Source of the DNA: an uncultured Aquimarina sp.
GTDB lineage: Bacteria; Bacteroidota; Bacteroidia; Flavobacteriales; Flavobacteriaceae
Reading direction: 5' to 3'
Assembly: GCA_947498595.1 (NCBI GenBank)
Contig: CANMKX010000009.1
Coordinates: 62,001 to 126,000 of the forward strand
Length of the DNA: 64,000 nt
Of the stretch, positions 18,990-28,148 are shown piece by piece. The notes beneath the pieces were generated by a model. It had not been told where the DNA came from and did not search any database. It was given only the letters and a program-made list of their open reading frames with translations. Every line of letters begins with the position of its first letter. Position 1 is the first letter of the stretch. The translations under genes and the position numbers were made by a program.

Positions 18990-19734
18990 AATCTCTAAGT
19001 TCTTTCCCTGTTAGTTTTACAAATACATCTTCTAAATTTCTTGCGCCTTCAGTCATTTCAATTAATGCATTAGGGCTATCACATGCTATAATTCTACCCC
19101 TATCAATAATCCCTACTCGTGTACATAATTCTTGTGCTTCTCTTAAATGATGTGATGTATAAATAATTGTCGTTCCGTTTTTGTGTAAATCTTGAAGTTT
19201 TTCTGTTATTGCTTTTTTTGATTGCACGTCCACTCCAACGGTTGGTTCATCCAAAAACAATAATGTTGGTTTATGTAATATCGCTGCTATAAGATTGATA
19301 CGACGTTTCATTCCGCCAGAAAAAGTTTTAATCTTTTTATCTGCAAAATTTAGCAGTCCTAATACTTCTAAATGCTCATCTATATTCTTTTTAAGCTCCT
19401 TTTTAGAAATAGTATACATGCTTCCAAAATACATAAGATTTTCTCTAGCAGATAAACTAGGATACAAGGCATATTCTTGAGGTACTACTCCTATCTTATT
19501 TTTATCTACTACACTCGTTTGTGTAGCATCCGACACACCATCTATCACAATGGTTCCTTTGGTTTGTTTAAGTAAACCACATAAAATTGAAATCAACGTA
19601 GTTTTTCCTGCTCCATTAGGTCCTAATAGACCAAATACTTCTCCTTTATTAATACTCAAGTCAACTTTATCTAACGATTTAAAGTCTGCTCCTTTGTATT
19701 GTTTTTCTAAACTATGTATCTCAATAAGTTTCAT
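18982..19734 (-). CDS. ABC transporter ATP-binding protein
   Basis: A 250-residue ATPase. It has Walker A GPNGAGKTT, signature TFSGGMKRR, Walker B LLFLDEPTVGVD and the switch His in TSHH. The daunorubicin-resistance-like (DrrA) C-terminal segment ends in VFVKLTGKELRDYA. It is paired with the ABC-2 permease by an 8-bp overlap and begins 3 bp after the BtrH-like gene. It powers the exporter of the pigment cluster. Confidence 0.92.
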   Translation of the reverse strand: MKLIEIHSLEKQYKGADFKSLDKVDLSINKGEVFGLLGPNGAGKTTLISILCGLLKQTKGTIVIDGVSDATQTSVVDKNKIGVVPQEYALYPSLSARENLMYFGSMYTISKKELKKNIDEHLEVLGLLNFADKKIKTFSGGMKRRINLIAAILHKPTLLFLDEPTVGVDVQSKKAITEKLQDLHKNGTTIIYTSHHLREAQELCTRVGIIDRGRIIACDSPNALIEMTEGARNLEDVFVKLTGKELRDYA

Positions 19735-19737
19735 AAT

Positions 19738-20736
19738 TTAGTGTATTGCTTTTCTTAGTTTTAAATAAAATGCTTTTTCTTCATTTCCAATATGCTCCAA
19801 TTTATCTGCTATTTTATTATAAGCATCTGTTTCTTTGCTTCTATTTTTATACAACCTAGATGCATCTACTGCAAAATCCCTCCATTTATCTCCTATCGCT
19901 GTTAACTCTTTGGACAATTCGGCCAATGCTTCGTTCTCCAATATTACAGATGCCTCTTGTAAAAATGCTGCATAAATAAATCGGAAACCGCCACCTCCTG
20001 TTCCTATTTCTTCTTGCATCCTAACCAATTGTCCTAGATAATGATTGGTTTTTTTAACTCCAACTTTTTTAGGCCATTTTCTAATTTTTCTAGCTACTAG
20101 ATGAATTCCTTTTACTCCTACAAATGGAACAGGCGCTAACATATCTTTACATGTTTGTTTTATTCCTTTAAGAATAGCTTTTTTCAAATCTAGATTTTCA
20201 GGAATTGAAACAGGATAGTATATATGTCCTTTTGGAGCTAATGCACCCTTTGCAAAACGTACTTTTTCTAATTCTTTTTCTGTTAAACGAGTTACTGCTG
20301 GCATTACAGGATCACTCACTAAATATGAATCTCCTTCTTTTCCATATACAACAAGATTATGCGCATTGAAATGAAAGCGATATTCATCTGGAAAATATGG
20401 TAAATTATATACTCCTACTTGTAATCCAACAGGATTATTTTTCTTTAATTCTTGGTCAAGAATTTGTTGTGCTTTTTCTTTTGAAGAAAATTTCACTCTC
20501 TCAATCTTAAACCCTAATCTTTTACTAACTCTTGAGAATATAAAACCTGGCATTGGTCTATAACTAAAAGCAGGCGCATAATTTACTTTTAAAAAAGGTA
20601 TATTGATAAAGAACAATCCTGAAGCTATTCCAAAAACCATTGGTTCGCTTAATGAAAGTCCTTTGTAATTTAATAAATTTGAAACTACTCCATTTTCACA
20701 ATGAGCAGATTGATTATGTGTAAAATCTATTTTCAA
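19738..20736 (-). CDS. BtrH N-terminal-domain / DUF4872 protein
   Basis: A 332-residue protein. The N-terminal 130 residues resemble BtrH, a papain-like-fold acyltransferase: HNQSAHCENGVVSNLL contains a candidate nucleophile Cys13, and FNAHNLVVYG contains a candidate His. The C-terminal half matches the helical DUF4872 region. In butirosin synthesis BtrH transfers an aminoacyl chain from ACP, so an ACP-dependent acyl or ester transfer in flexirubin assembly is a reasonable inference. Its start overlaps the end of the preceding small gene by 4 bp. Confidence 0.75.
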   Translation of the reverse strand: MKIDFTHNQSAHCENGVVSNLLNYKGLSLSEPMVFGIASGLFFINIPFLKVNYAPAFSYRPMPGFIFSRVSKRLGFKIERVKFSSKEKAQQILDQELKKNNPVGLQVGVYNLPYFPDEYRFHFNAHNLVVYGKEGDSYLVSDPVMPAVTRLTEKELEKVRFAKGALAPKGHIYYPVSIPENLDLKKAILKGIKQTCKDMLAPVPFVGVKGIHLVARKIRKWPKKVGVKKTNHYLGQLVRMQEEIGTGGGGFRFIYAAFLQEASVILENEALAELSKELTAIGDKWRDFAVDASRLYKNRSKETDAYNKIADKLEHIGNEEKAFYLKLRKAIH

Positions 20737-21134
20737 AATTTAGGATTTTTTAGATCGGTAAGAGTTATTTCAAAAACAGCTGCATATTTCTTTAAAGTTT
20801 TCTCGTTTAACTTCTTGAATTGCTTGCTTTTTAAATGTCTCTTTACTCTCCATTGCCACATTTCAACATAACTAGCTAATGTAGGTATGTCCATACGGTG
20901 TAATTCCATATAATATGCGATGGGGCTTTGTTTTCCGTTTTTAATATTGATGATTGTATCTTTCAAACGTTCTTCTAGTAATTCTAATGATTTATCAAGA
21001 ACGATTGTTTTTGCTTCCCAGCCAGAACTTAATGCTTTATTATAGTTTCCTTCTTTATCAACAGCATATACTACTTCTTTCATCGTTGTATTGGAAAAAC
21101 AACTTTCATCTTGAGGTACTTCTTCCTTCTTCAT
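20733..21134 (-). CDS. Hypothetical protein of the pigment cluster
   Basis: A 133-residue, charged, soluble protein without signal peptide or membrane segment. The C-terminal part (about 75-133), with MDIPTLASYVEM and KLNEKTLKKYAAVF, looks like a compact helical bundle similar in rhythm to helix-turn-helix domains, but no definite family was recognised. Overlap with the BtrH-like gene by 4 bp suggests that the two products work together. Its function is unknown. Confidence 0.6.
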   Translation of the reverse strand: MKKEEVPQDESCFSNTTMKEVVYAVDKEGNYNKALSSGWEAKTIVLDKSLELLEERLKDTIINIKNGKQSPIAYYMELHRMDIPTLASYVEMWQWRVKRHLKSKQFKKLNEKTLKKYAAVFEITLTDLKNPKF

Positions 21135-21167
21135 ATACTCTTTTTTAAAGTTCTATACTTAGCTATT

Positions 21168-21623
21168 TTAAGGGTCAACTATAATTGTTTTCATTTCTGA
21201 AGATGCTAATAATTCTCCTTGTATATTGGTTACTTCTATTTTGACTAAAGAAACATTCATTACTTCTGCAATAATATCTACAGTTGTTATTATTTCGTCA
21301 CCTATTTTGGGCAAACTACTTATCTCTGCATATTTAATTGATCCTAAAAATCCAGTTTTTGGTTTTTCATCTTTCCCTTTATTTCGATAACCTCTATATC
21401 CTCTGTGTAGTGCAATACTTTGCGCCATATTTTCAATAAGTCCACCTTCTGTAAAATGTGTCGCATTTACGAGAGGGTTTTCTTTTGGAATTTTAAATCC
21501 TGACACAACTTTTTCATCAGAATAATACAAAAGTTTATCAATCATCACAAAAGGATGTTTTTGAGGAATCAACTTTTGAATAAACGTTGTATCTATTATT
21601 TCTTCTGTCAATAAATTTTCCAT
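21168..21623 (-). CDS. FabZ-like hotdog dehydratase
   Basis: About 151 residues from the ATG at 21623, which overlaps the stop of darB as TAATG; a GTG two codons upstream is possible. It is a FabZ/ApeP-like hotdog with LIPQKHPFVMIDK at the N-terminus. The catalytic segment HFTEGGLIENMAQ has His and Glu in the normal spacing. Unlike the dehydratase at 10529-10894 it keeps the catalytic acid, so it is the better candidate for the working dehydratase of polyene elongation. Confidence 0.8.
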   Translation of the reverse strand: MENLLTEEIIDTTFIQKLIPQKHPFVMIDKLLYYSDEKVVSGFKIPKENPLVNATHFTEGGLIENMAQSIALHRGYRGYRNKGKDEKPKTGFLGSIKYAEISSLPKIGDEIITTVDIIAEVMNVSLVKIEVTNIQGELLASSEMKTIIVDP

Positions 21624-22756
21624 TAACACACTGTCATTAAAAAATAAAAATATGAGAATCTTCCACTTTCTGGGATCGCTGCTAAAAGTTTTTGTCCTTT
21701 CTTCAATTTCCCTGAATTTCGTAATGCATCAATAATTAAATAAATAGATGCTGAACCTACATTTCCTACTTCGGCTAAATTTGTAAACCATTTTTCTTTA
21801 GGAATATCAACTTCATTTTTTACCATTTCTTCATACAATCTATCACCAAAATAAAATGAAGATAAATGTGGTAAAAAGTAATCTATATCATTTATGTCTA
21901 AATGATTACTTTCTATAGCGTCTTTTAAACTTTGAACTCCTTTTACAGCTATATTTTCGTCAAGAATTTTTACATCTTGTTTTAACGAAAAGATAGATTC
22001 TTTAAGCCATTCTTCTGGAGTATAATCACTCCATGGTTTTATACTTCCATCTTCTAATTTTTCTCCTCCAGCATACATACAAGCTTCTAGTTCATGTGCG
22101 TATGAATATGCCTTCATCCATTCTATTTTAAGAGGTAATGTTCCGTTAGGTTCATTTTCTAATAAAAAAGCTCCTGCTCCATCTGAAAGCATCCATCTTA
22201 AAAAATCTTTTTTAAATCCTATTACTGGATTTTCCTCTAATGATTTTAAGTGATTAACTTCTTCATCATATTTATGAGACATCATCCAACTAGAAGATCG
22301 TTCTGATCCTGTACATACTGCATTATTTTTATCTCCAGATTTGATTGCCATATAACCGTATTTAAGAGCACTCATTCCAGAACAACATACTCCTGATGCT
22401 GAGTTTAATTCAATACTTTTACAATCTAACAATCCATGAACCATCGATGCATGAGATGGTAAAAGATTATCTGGTCCAGAAGTTCCACATGATAATAACT
22501 CTATAGAACTTTCTTTAAAATCTGCATCACATAAATCATTAATAGCTTCTTTGGTTAATAAAGCATTGTTATGCGTAATGTTATTTTCTTTATCCAATGC
22601 ATAATAACGTGTTTTTATTCCGTTATTTCTAAGTACGATTCTTCTTGCTCTAGACGGCCTATCATCAATCAGTCCTAGTTTATTTTCCATTTCATCATTA
22701 GAAATAGGTTCATTGGGTAAAAATTGCCCTGTACGGGTTATATAGACGTTCTTCAT
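21623..22756 (-). CDS. darB: DarB-type ketosynthase III (dialkylresorcinol-forming)
   Basis: A 377-residue KAS III-like enzyme with the Cys motif SGVCCSGMSAL (Cys125 the likely nucleophile), His in FLPHLSSF and Asn in EVGNVGSAS. It lies 11 bp after darA, the gene order known for dialkylresorcinol synthesis in flexirubin producers. By homology it condenses a beta-ketoacyl thioester with a second chain and closes the ring. The resulting 2,5-dialkylresorcinol is the alcohol half of the flexirubin ester. Confidence 0.85.
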   Translation of the reverse strand: MKNVYITRTGQFLPNEPISNDEMENKLGLIDDRPSRARRIVLRNNGIKTRYYALDKENNITHNNALLTKEAINDLCDADFKESSIELLSCGTSGPDNLLPSHASMVHGLLDCKSIELNSASGVCCSGMSALKYGYMAIKSGDKNNAVCTGSERSSSWMMSHKYDEEVNHLKSLEENPVIGFKKDFLRWMLSDGAGAFLLENEPNGTLPLKIEWMKAYSYAHELEACMYAGGEKLEDGSIKPWSDYTPEEWLKESIFSLKQDVKILDENIAVKGVQSLKDAIESNHLDINDIDYFLPHLSSFYFGDRLYEEMVKNEVDIPKEKWFTNLAEVGNVGSASIYLIIDALRNSGKLKKGQKLLAAIPESGRFSYFYFLMTVC

Positions 22757-22767
22757 GTAAAGATTCC

Positions 22768-23691
22768 TTATCTAAGTCTTATTGATTGATAATATTTTAT
22801 ATCTCTTTTTATACGTGTATAAAAAGGCAAATAGGTTACCAAAAACAGTATAAAAACTATTGGCATGATTCCCCATATTGCTAATTGCAAATAACGACTG
22901 AATATAGTCAGCAGCATTTGACGTTTTTTTAATGATTTTTCTCCCGCTTTATAAATTATGGTTGCCCATTTTTTAAAAATGCGATTTCCTCCTTGATCCG
23001 ATCTAATTAAAAACGGTCGTATTACAACTCCTCCTGCATCTCTAATTTCATCTTGCATTCCAGTATACGAAGATGAAACTATATATTTCTTTATAATACT
23101 TCCGAACCTTGCTCCTTCTTTAATATCTTTTTCAGAAATTCCTGGTTTAGGAAAAACACCTAAATATCGCGTTTTTTTTCCTCCCATCATCCAATGAACG
23201 ATTGTAATTACACTAACATGATTAATATTACGATCTACAAAAGCTACATTTCCTACTAATTCTGCTTTGGCATCAGCTAAAAGTTTTTTTACTTTTTCTT
23301 GTGCCAAAATCCACATATTACGAGACGCATTGACTGTTAGAACTGGAGTGTTTTTTATAATTTTTCTTCCCTCTTCGCTTTTAAGAAATGAATTAAATGG
23401 AATCGAAGGTGTTAAATACCATACTGTATATCCTAGTATAATAAGATCATACTTTTTTCCTTTTAACTCTTCTGGAAACGGCTGATTAGGCATAGGAATT
23501 TGAAGAAATGTTTCTGGGAATACTCCTAAAAAATCTTTTTTCTCCCAAGGAAAAGCATATTCTTTTTCTGGTTTAATTGCTTGAAAAGTTACCTCAATAT
23601 TTGGATCAGCTATTATAGGTGCTACCATGTGATCTAAAACTTCTTTAAGTTGACCACTCTGACTATAATATAATACTAAGACATTTTTCAT
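22768..23691 (-). CDS. darA: DarA, dialkylresorcinol-forming enzyme
   Basis: A 307-residue protein. The N-terminus has a flavodoxin/NADPH-reductase-like fold (VLVLYYSQSGQLKEVLD) and the C-terminus has one hydrophobic segment (about 270-292). This is the DarA family of dialkylresorcinol clusters, thought to aromatise the ring formed by DarB. It is followed by darB and preceded 3 bp away by an LpxL-like acyltransferase gene. The C-terminal membrane anchor suggests that ring formation takes place at the inner membrane. Confidence 0.85.
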   Translation of the reverse strand: MKNVLVLYYSQSGQLKEVLDHMVAPIIADPNIEVTFQAIKPEKEYAFPWEKKDFLGVFPETFLQIPMPNQPFPEELKGKKYDLIILGYTVWYLTPSIPFNSFLKSEEGRKIIKNTPVLTVNASRNMWILAQEKVKKLLADAKAELVGNVAFVDRNINHVSVITIVHWMMGGKKTRYLGVFPKPGISEKDIKEGARFGSIIKKYIVSSSYTGMQDEIRDAGGVVIRPFLIRSDQGGNRIFKKWATIIYKAGEKSLKKRQMLLTIFSRYLQLAIWGIMPIVFILFLVTYLPFYTRIKRDIKYYQSIRLR

Positions 23692-23694
23692 AAA

Positions 23695-24585
23695 TTATGA
23701 TTTTAAATCATTCCAGTAATCATAAAAATTAAACCATTGCAAAGGATATTTTCGAATCATTATTTCAAGATTTCTAATATACTCTTCTAATATTTTACTT
23801 GGTTTATACTCCATGCTTTCGCTAGCTTCTTTAGCATAAAAATGGTAATGACTAGCACTTTCCTTCATTATGTATAGAAATAAAATTGGCAACTTTTTTC
23901 TCGCAGCTAACTTATATGGACCAGAAGGGAATTTAACAGGTTTACCTAGAAAATCTTTTTCTATAAACTGAATTCCTTCTACATATCTATCGGCTGCAAA
24001 TATTATTACTTCATTATTTTCTAGTACTTCATTCATTTTAAATATGTGAGACATATCATCTTTGATAACTATAAATTTCATAGTTGCTCCTTTTGATGTT
24101 GCTCCTACATATTCTTGTAACGCTTCATTCTCTTGATCTGTAACTAACAGATTTACGACAGCTTCATTTTTAAATTCGGCTTTTTCAAAAAAATACCTAG
24201 CGACATTAAAATTTCCTAAGTGTGCGCTAAATAGTATTCCTCCTTTTCCTTTTCCAAATAAAGCATCTATCTTATCTATTCCATCAAAATCAAAACTAAA
24301 TTGATCTTTATATCCTGCTGCGATAGCGAATCGATCTATTAATGTCTGTCCAAAATAATAATAGTTCTTATAGATACTTACAACCGTCTTAGGTAAAGAA
24401 TATTTTAATCTTTTTCTAAAATAAAAATAACTTGTTCTAGTTGAAGAAAAAGAGAATACTAGATAATAAAATGAAACAAGAATGAGTACAACATATGCTG
24501 ATTTCACTCCCAGTTTTTCTATTAAAAAAGCAAAAATCTTATATCCTAAAGGAGTTCCTTTGGATTTACCTTCCCATTGTGCCAT
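23695..24585 (-). CDS. LpxL/HtrB-like lipid acyltransferase
   Basis: A 296-residue acyltransferase with an N-terminal transmembrane segment (about 28-50). The usual HX4(D/E) catalytic motif reads SAHLGNFNVARYF, so the acid is replaced by Asn, which the codon AAT confirms. FAADRY and FPSGPYKLA motifs follow, as in the family. In flexirubin and aryl-polyene clusters such enzymes are thought to esterify the aryl-polyene acid, here to the dialkylresorcinol. Whether Asn supports catalysis is open. Confidence 0.8.
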   Translation of the reverse strand: MAQWEGKSKGTPLGYKIFAFLIEKLGVKSAYVVLILVSFYYLVFSFSSTRTSYFYFRKRLKYSLPKTVVSIYKNYYYFGQTLIDRFAIAAGYKDQFSFDFDGIDKIDALFGKGKGGILFSAHLGNFNVARYFFEKAEFKNEAVVNLLVTDQENEALQEYVGATSKGATMKFIVIKDDMSHIFKMNEVLENNEVIIFAADRYVEGIQFIEKDFLGKPVKFPSGPYKLAARKKLPILFLYIMKESASHYHFYAKEASESMEYKPSKILEEYIRNLEIMIRKYPLQWFNFYDYWNDLKS

Positions 24586-24597
24586 CTGTTGATAAGA

Positions 24598-24843
24598 TTA
24601 GCTATTTACTTTCTTTTCTATTAAATCGTAAAATTTCTGAAAATTGTCTACTCCAACAAAATCTTCTCCTACTAATTTAACTCCAAAAGTTGCTTCTATC
24701 GCAACAACTAAATCTACATAATCAAGACTATCTAGATCTAATGTTTCTTTTAGATCTGCCTCTGGACTTATGTCCTCTCCATCAACTTCAAATTCTTCTA
24801 TTAAAAATTCGTTTACTTTTTCAACTATTAAATTAGTATCCAT
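24598..24843 (-). CDS. Acyl carrier protein (DarC-like)
   Basis: An 81-residue acidic ACP with phosphopantetheine site Ser39 in DLDSLDYVDLV. It lies between the FabF-type KS gene (9 bp) and the LpxL-like gene (13 bp), close to darA/darB. It is therefore probably the carrier of the resorcinol branch, whereas the other ACP at 15255 serves the polyene branch. The assignment of branches is inferred from gene order. Confidence 0.9.
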   Translation of the reverse strand: MDTNLIVEKVNEFLIEEFEVDGEDISPEADLKETLDLDSLDYVDLVVAIEATFGVKLVGEDFVGVDNFQKFYDLIEKKVNS

Positions 24844-24851
24844 CTTTATTC

Positions 24852-26084
24852 TTAGTGATTATTTCCTTTTACTTTTTTTATTACTAATGCTGAGTTTGTT
24901 CCTCCAAATCCAAATGAATTTGATAAGAATGCATTAATATTATGATCTATTGTCTTTGTGGCTAAATTCAATTTATTAGAGTCCTCATCTGCTGTCTCCA
25001 AATTTATATTTGGTGCTACGAATGAATTATTCATCATAATTAACGAATAAATAATCTCGCTTGCTCCTGCCATCCAACATTCATGACCCGTCATGGACTT
25101 TGTTGAACTAACATAAGGTTTTGTCTTCCCAAAAACCTCATCTATTGCTTTAGCTTCATTTGCGTCTCCTATAGGTGTAGAAGTTGCATGTGCGTTCACA
25201 TAGTCAATATCTTTTATATCAATATTCGCCTGTTCTACAGCTTTTTTCATAGCTCTTGCAGGTCCTTCTTGATTTGGTGTTGAAATATGTTCTCCATTTG
25301 AAGAAAAACCATATCCAACAATTTCTCCTAAAATTGTAGCTCCTCTAGCAATTGCGCTTTCGTAAGTTTCAAGAAAAACGGCTGCACCACCACCACTTGG
25401 AACTAATCCATCTCTATCTTTATCAAATGGTCTTGATGCTTTTGTAGGATCCTCTTCATTAGTTGAAAAAACACCTAATCCATCAAAACTAGCAAAGGCT
25501 AATTGGTTAGTTTCTTGAGCTCCTCCACAAATAGCATAATCTTGTAATCCTTGTTTAATCAATAGATATGCCATACCTATCGAATGAGATCCACTAGCAC
25601 ATGCTGCGCTAATAGTAAAATTAACTCCTTTTAGTTTAAAAACTGTAGATAAATTCATACTAACAGTAGAATTCATCGATTTAAACACAGCTCCAGAACC
25701 TACTAAGGTTGTATCTTTTTTTAAACGAATTTTATCAATAGATTCTATTACAGAAGCTGCTGTACTATCGTTTCCAAAAAGAATACCTATTTCGTTATTT
25801 TCTAAAAATTCTTGGTCAATTTTGGCTTGATCAAAAGCCTGTTTTGCAGCTATATAAGCATACTCAGATTCTTCACCAAAACTAATTCGTTGGCGTCTAC
25901 TTAATTCTTTTTTAAGATTAGGCACTGGTACTGTTCCTGTTAACCCTGAACGGTATCCAAATTCTTTTCGATTGGGATCAAATACAATTCCAGATTTTCC
26001 ATTGTATAAAGATTCTTTTACACTTTCTACATCTGTACCTATACATGAATAGATACCCATCCCTGTAATTACTACTCTTCTCAT
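24852..26084 (-). CDS. FabF-type beta-ketoacyl-ACP synthase
   Basis: A 410-residue ketosynthase of full length. The catalytic triad is Cys162 (SAACASG), His in NAHATSTP and Lys/His in STKSMTGHE. It lies between the FabG-like reductase and the ACP in tight tandem. By position it corresponds to the ApeR/FabF-like KS of aryl-polyene clusters. Its exact substrate, starter coumaroyl or the growing polyene, is not readable from the sequence. Confidence 0.9.
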   Translation of the reverse strand: MRRVVITGMGIYSCIGTDVESVKESLYNGKSGIVFDPNRKEFGYRSGLTGTVPVPNLKKELSRRQRISFGEESEYAYIAAKQAFDQAKIDQEFLENNEIGILFGNDSTAASVIESIDKIRLKKDTTLVGSGAVFKSMNSTVSMNLSTVFKLKGVNFTISAACASGSHSIGMAYLLIKQGLQDYAICGGAQETNQLAFASFDGLGVFSTNEEDPTKASRPFDKDRDGLVPSGGGAAVFLETYESAIARGATILGEIVGYGFSSNGEHISTPNQEGPARAMKKAVEQANIDIKDIDYVNAHATSTPIGDANEAKAIDEVFGKTKPYVSSTKSMTGHECWMAGASEIIYSLIMMNNSFVAPNINLETADEDSNKLNLATKTIDHNINAFLSNSFGFGGTNSALVIKKVKGNNH

Positions 26085-26090
26085 ATCTTT

Positions 26091-26822
26091 TTAAGAATAA
26101 ATTCCCCCGTTGATATTTATTACTTCTCCTGTTATATAGGATGATTTTTTTGAAGCTAAGAAACTAACTAAATCTGCTACTTCTTCAGCTTCACCAAAAC
26201 GGTTGACAGGAATCATTCTTTTTAATTCTTTTTCATCCATTTCGGCAGTCATATCTGTTTTAATAAATCCTGGAGCAACAGCATTCACTGTTATTTTTCG
26301 CTTTGCAATTTCTTGTGCCAAAGCTTTAGTTGCAGCTACAAGCGCTCCTTTTGCTGCGGAATAATTAACTTGTCCTGCAGTTCCTTTTACACCAGAAACT
26401 GATACCAAATTAATAATTCTTCCGTAACGATTCGTCAACATTTTTTGTACCAAATGATTTGTTACGTTATAAAAACCATTTAAGCTAATATTCAAAACAT
26501 CATGCCAATCTTCAGGTTTCATCCACATAAACAATCCATCTCTTGTAATTCCTGCATTATTAACTATTACCTCAATAGTTGCATCAGGATTTTCCTCCAT
26601 CCATGTATCTAATACTTGGTGTGTATCATTTATATCAGCTACATTAAATTTTAGTAATGTACAGCTTCCTCCTTCATCTTCGATTATCTTTTTTGTTTCA
26701 TTAGCAGCTATATCATTTGATTGATAATTCACTAATATAGGGTATTGTAATTCTTTAGCTATTTTAACAGCTATTGCTCTACCGATTCCCCTTGAACCTC
26801 CTGTAATAAGAGCGTATTTCAT
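26091..26822 (-). CDS. 3-oxoacyl-ACP reductase (FabG-like SDR)
   Basis: A 243-residue short-chain dehydrogenase. It has the NADP-binding motif TGGSRGIGRA near residue 7, NNAG at about 88 and catalytic Ser141, Tyr154 and Lys158 (YSAAK). It reduces beta-ketoacyl-ACP in the cytoplasm during polyene elongation. It is the first gene of the run 26822 to 10079, with a 116-bp gap to the WG-repeat gene upstream, so a promoter may lie there; no strong one was recognised. Confidence 0.9.
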   Translation of the reverse strand: MKYALITGGSRGIGRAIAVKIAKELQYPILVNYQSNDIAANETKKIIEDEGGSCTLLKFNVADINDTHQVLDTWMEENPDATIEVIVNNAGITRDGLFMWMKPEDWHDVLNISLNGFYNVTNHLVQKMLTNRYGRIINLVSVSGVKGTAGQVNYSAAKGALVAATKALAQEIAKRKITVNAVAPGFIKTDMTAEMDEKELKRMIPVNRFGEAEEVADLVSFLASKKSSYITGEVININGGIYS

Positions 26823-26938
26823 TTGTCTTTTGATTGTTTTTATATGTAACTTTCTTCTTTTTTACAACACAAAGAAGATAGCTAAAATAAAATATTATTA
26901 TTTATCTAAAAAATAAACGTCTTGATCTGTAAAATTTT

Positions 26939-28099
26939 CTAATCAATCTTCACAAAAAGTTCTGCATTATCATACCACTTATTTCCTAATATAGAACCAT
27001 CTAATTTAAGAAACCCCCATTTTTTTGCATGCTTTACTCTTGCCAATCCATTCTTAAATCCTTTGGTAGCTCTTTTTCCTGTTAAGAAACCAAAATTAGT
27101 TGATGTAATCTCATACAAAGGTTGAATAACTTCTTTTCCTTCGATAGAGACAAATCCCCACTTTTTTTTATCCTTCTTAAATTTTACAGGTAACAAACCA
27201 TCTTTACTAAAGTAATCAACATCTCTATATTGGTAATCTAGTATCAATTTACCTGTACTATCTATTACTCCCCAATACTTATCATTAAAAACTCCAGCAT
27301 ATCCATTTACAAAAGATTTAGCTTTTTTAAATTGAGGGGTTATAACCCATTCTCCTCTAGCATTAATAAATCCAATTTTATCATTTTTCCTAGCCATTGC
27401 TAGGCTTTCATTTTCATTAAAATCCCAAATCTTTTGTACTTCAGGAATTACTATAAGTCCTTCTGTTGAAACTAAACCTTGAGTTAAATCACTATTGGTT
27501 ACTCTAGCGATATTATTTACATAATTTCCTATTTTTTTATAAACAGGTTTTATTATTATATCGCCTTTCGTATTTATAATTCCCCATAAATCAGCATGAG
27601 TACAAAATCTTGCATAGCCATTTTTGAATTTCTTTATGATTTTATACTTAGGTTCGATTACAACTTCTCCTTTAGTATTTATTACTCCTATTCCACTTGG
27701 TTTTCTTATAAATGCTACTCCATCATTAAAGTTATAGAGCTTATCAGATATTGCAAATTTTAATCGTTCGCCTTTTTTATTGATATAGATCCAATCTTTT
27801 TTTACTCGAACAATTCCTATTTCGCTATTAAATTTTTTACCGCCATCAAATTGAGGTTCAATCGCCCATTCACCATTAGGTAAAATGTATCCCCATTTAT
27901 CTTTCACTAAAACCAATGCTACACCATTAGAAAAACTTTTGGCTTGCTTAAACTTTGGTTCGATTACAAAAGTTCCTTCCTTATTAATATAACCAAATTT
28001 CCCTTTTTCTCTTACCAATGCTAATTCTTGCGCATAAGTGGCATTAATAGTCATTAGTACCAATAATAGTAAACATATTTTGCTTTTCATTTCATTCAA
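26939..28099 (-). CDS. Secreted WG-repeat protein
   Basis: A 386-residue protein with a signal peptide (about residues 1-23, ending TYAQE) followed by roughly ten WG repeats of the form G.IN..G.WVI.P.F..A..F.NG.A.V. These repeats form beta-propeller-like or solenoid folds used for protein binding. It sits between the tyrosine ammonia-lyase and the FabG gene, on the same strand but with gaps on both sides. It may not belong to the pigment pathway; a role at the cell envelope is all that can be said. Confidence 0.8.
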   Translation of the reverse strand: MNEMKSKICLLLLVLMTINATYAQELALVREKGKFGYINKEGTFVIEPKFKQAKSFSNGVALVLVKDKWGYILPNGEWAIEPQFDGGKKFNSEIGIVRVKKDWIYINKKGERLKFAISDKLYNFNDGVAFIRKPSGIGVINTKGEVVIEPKYKIIKKFKNGYARFCTHADLWGIINTKGDIIIKPVYKKIGNYVNNIARVTNSDLTQGLVSTEGLIVIPEVQKIWDFNENESLAMARKNDKIGFINARGEWVITPQFKKAKSFVNGYAGVFNDKYWGVIDSTGKLILDYQYRDVDYFSKDGLLPVKFKKDKKKWGFVSIEGKEVIQPLYEITSTNFGFLTGKRATKGFKNGLARVKHAKKWGFLKLDGSILGNKWYDNAELFVKID

Positions 28100-28148
28100 G
28101 ATTTTAGTAAAATATTTATTATTCAGAAGTAAAAATTAAACTTTCTAC

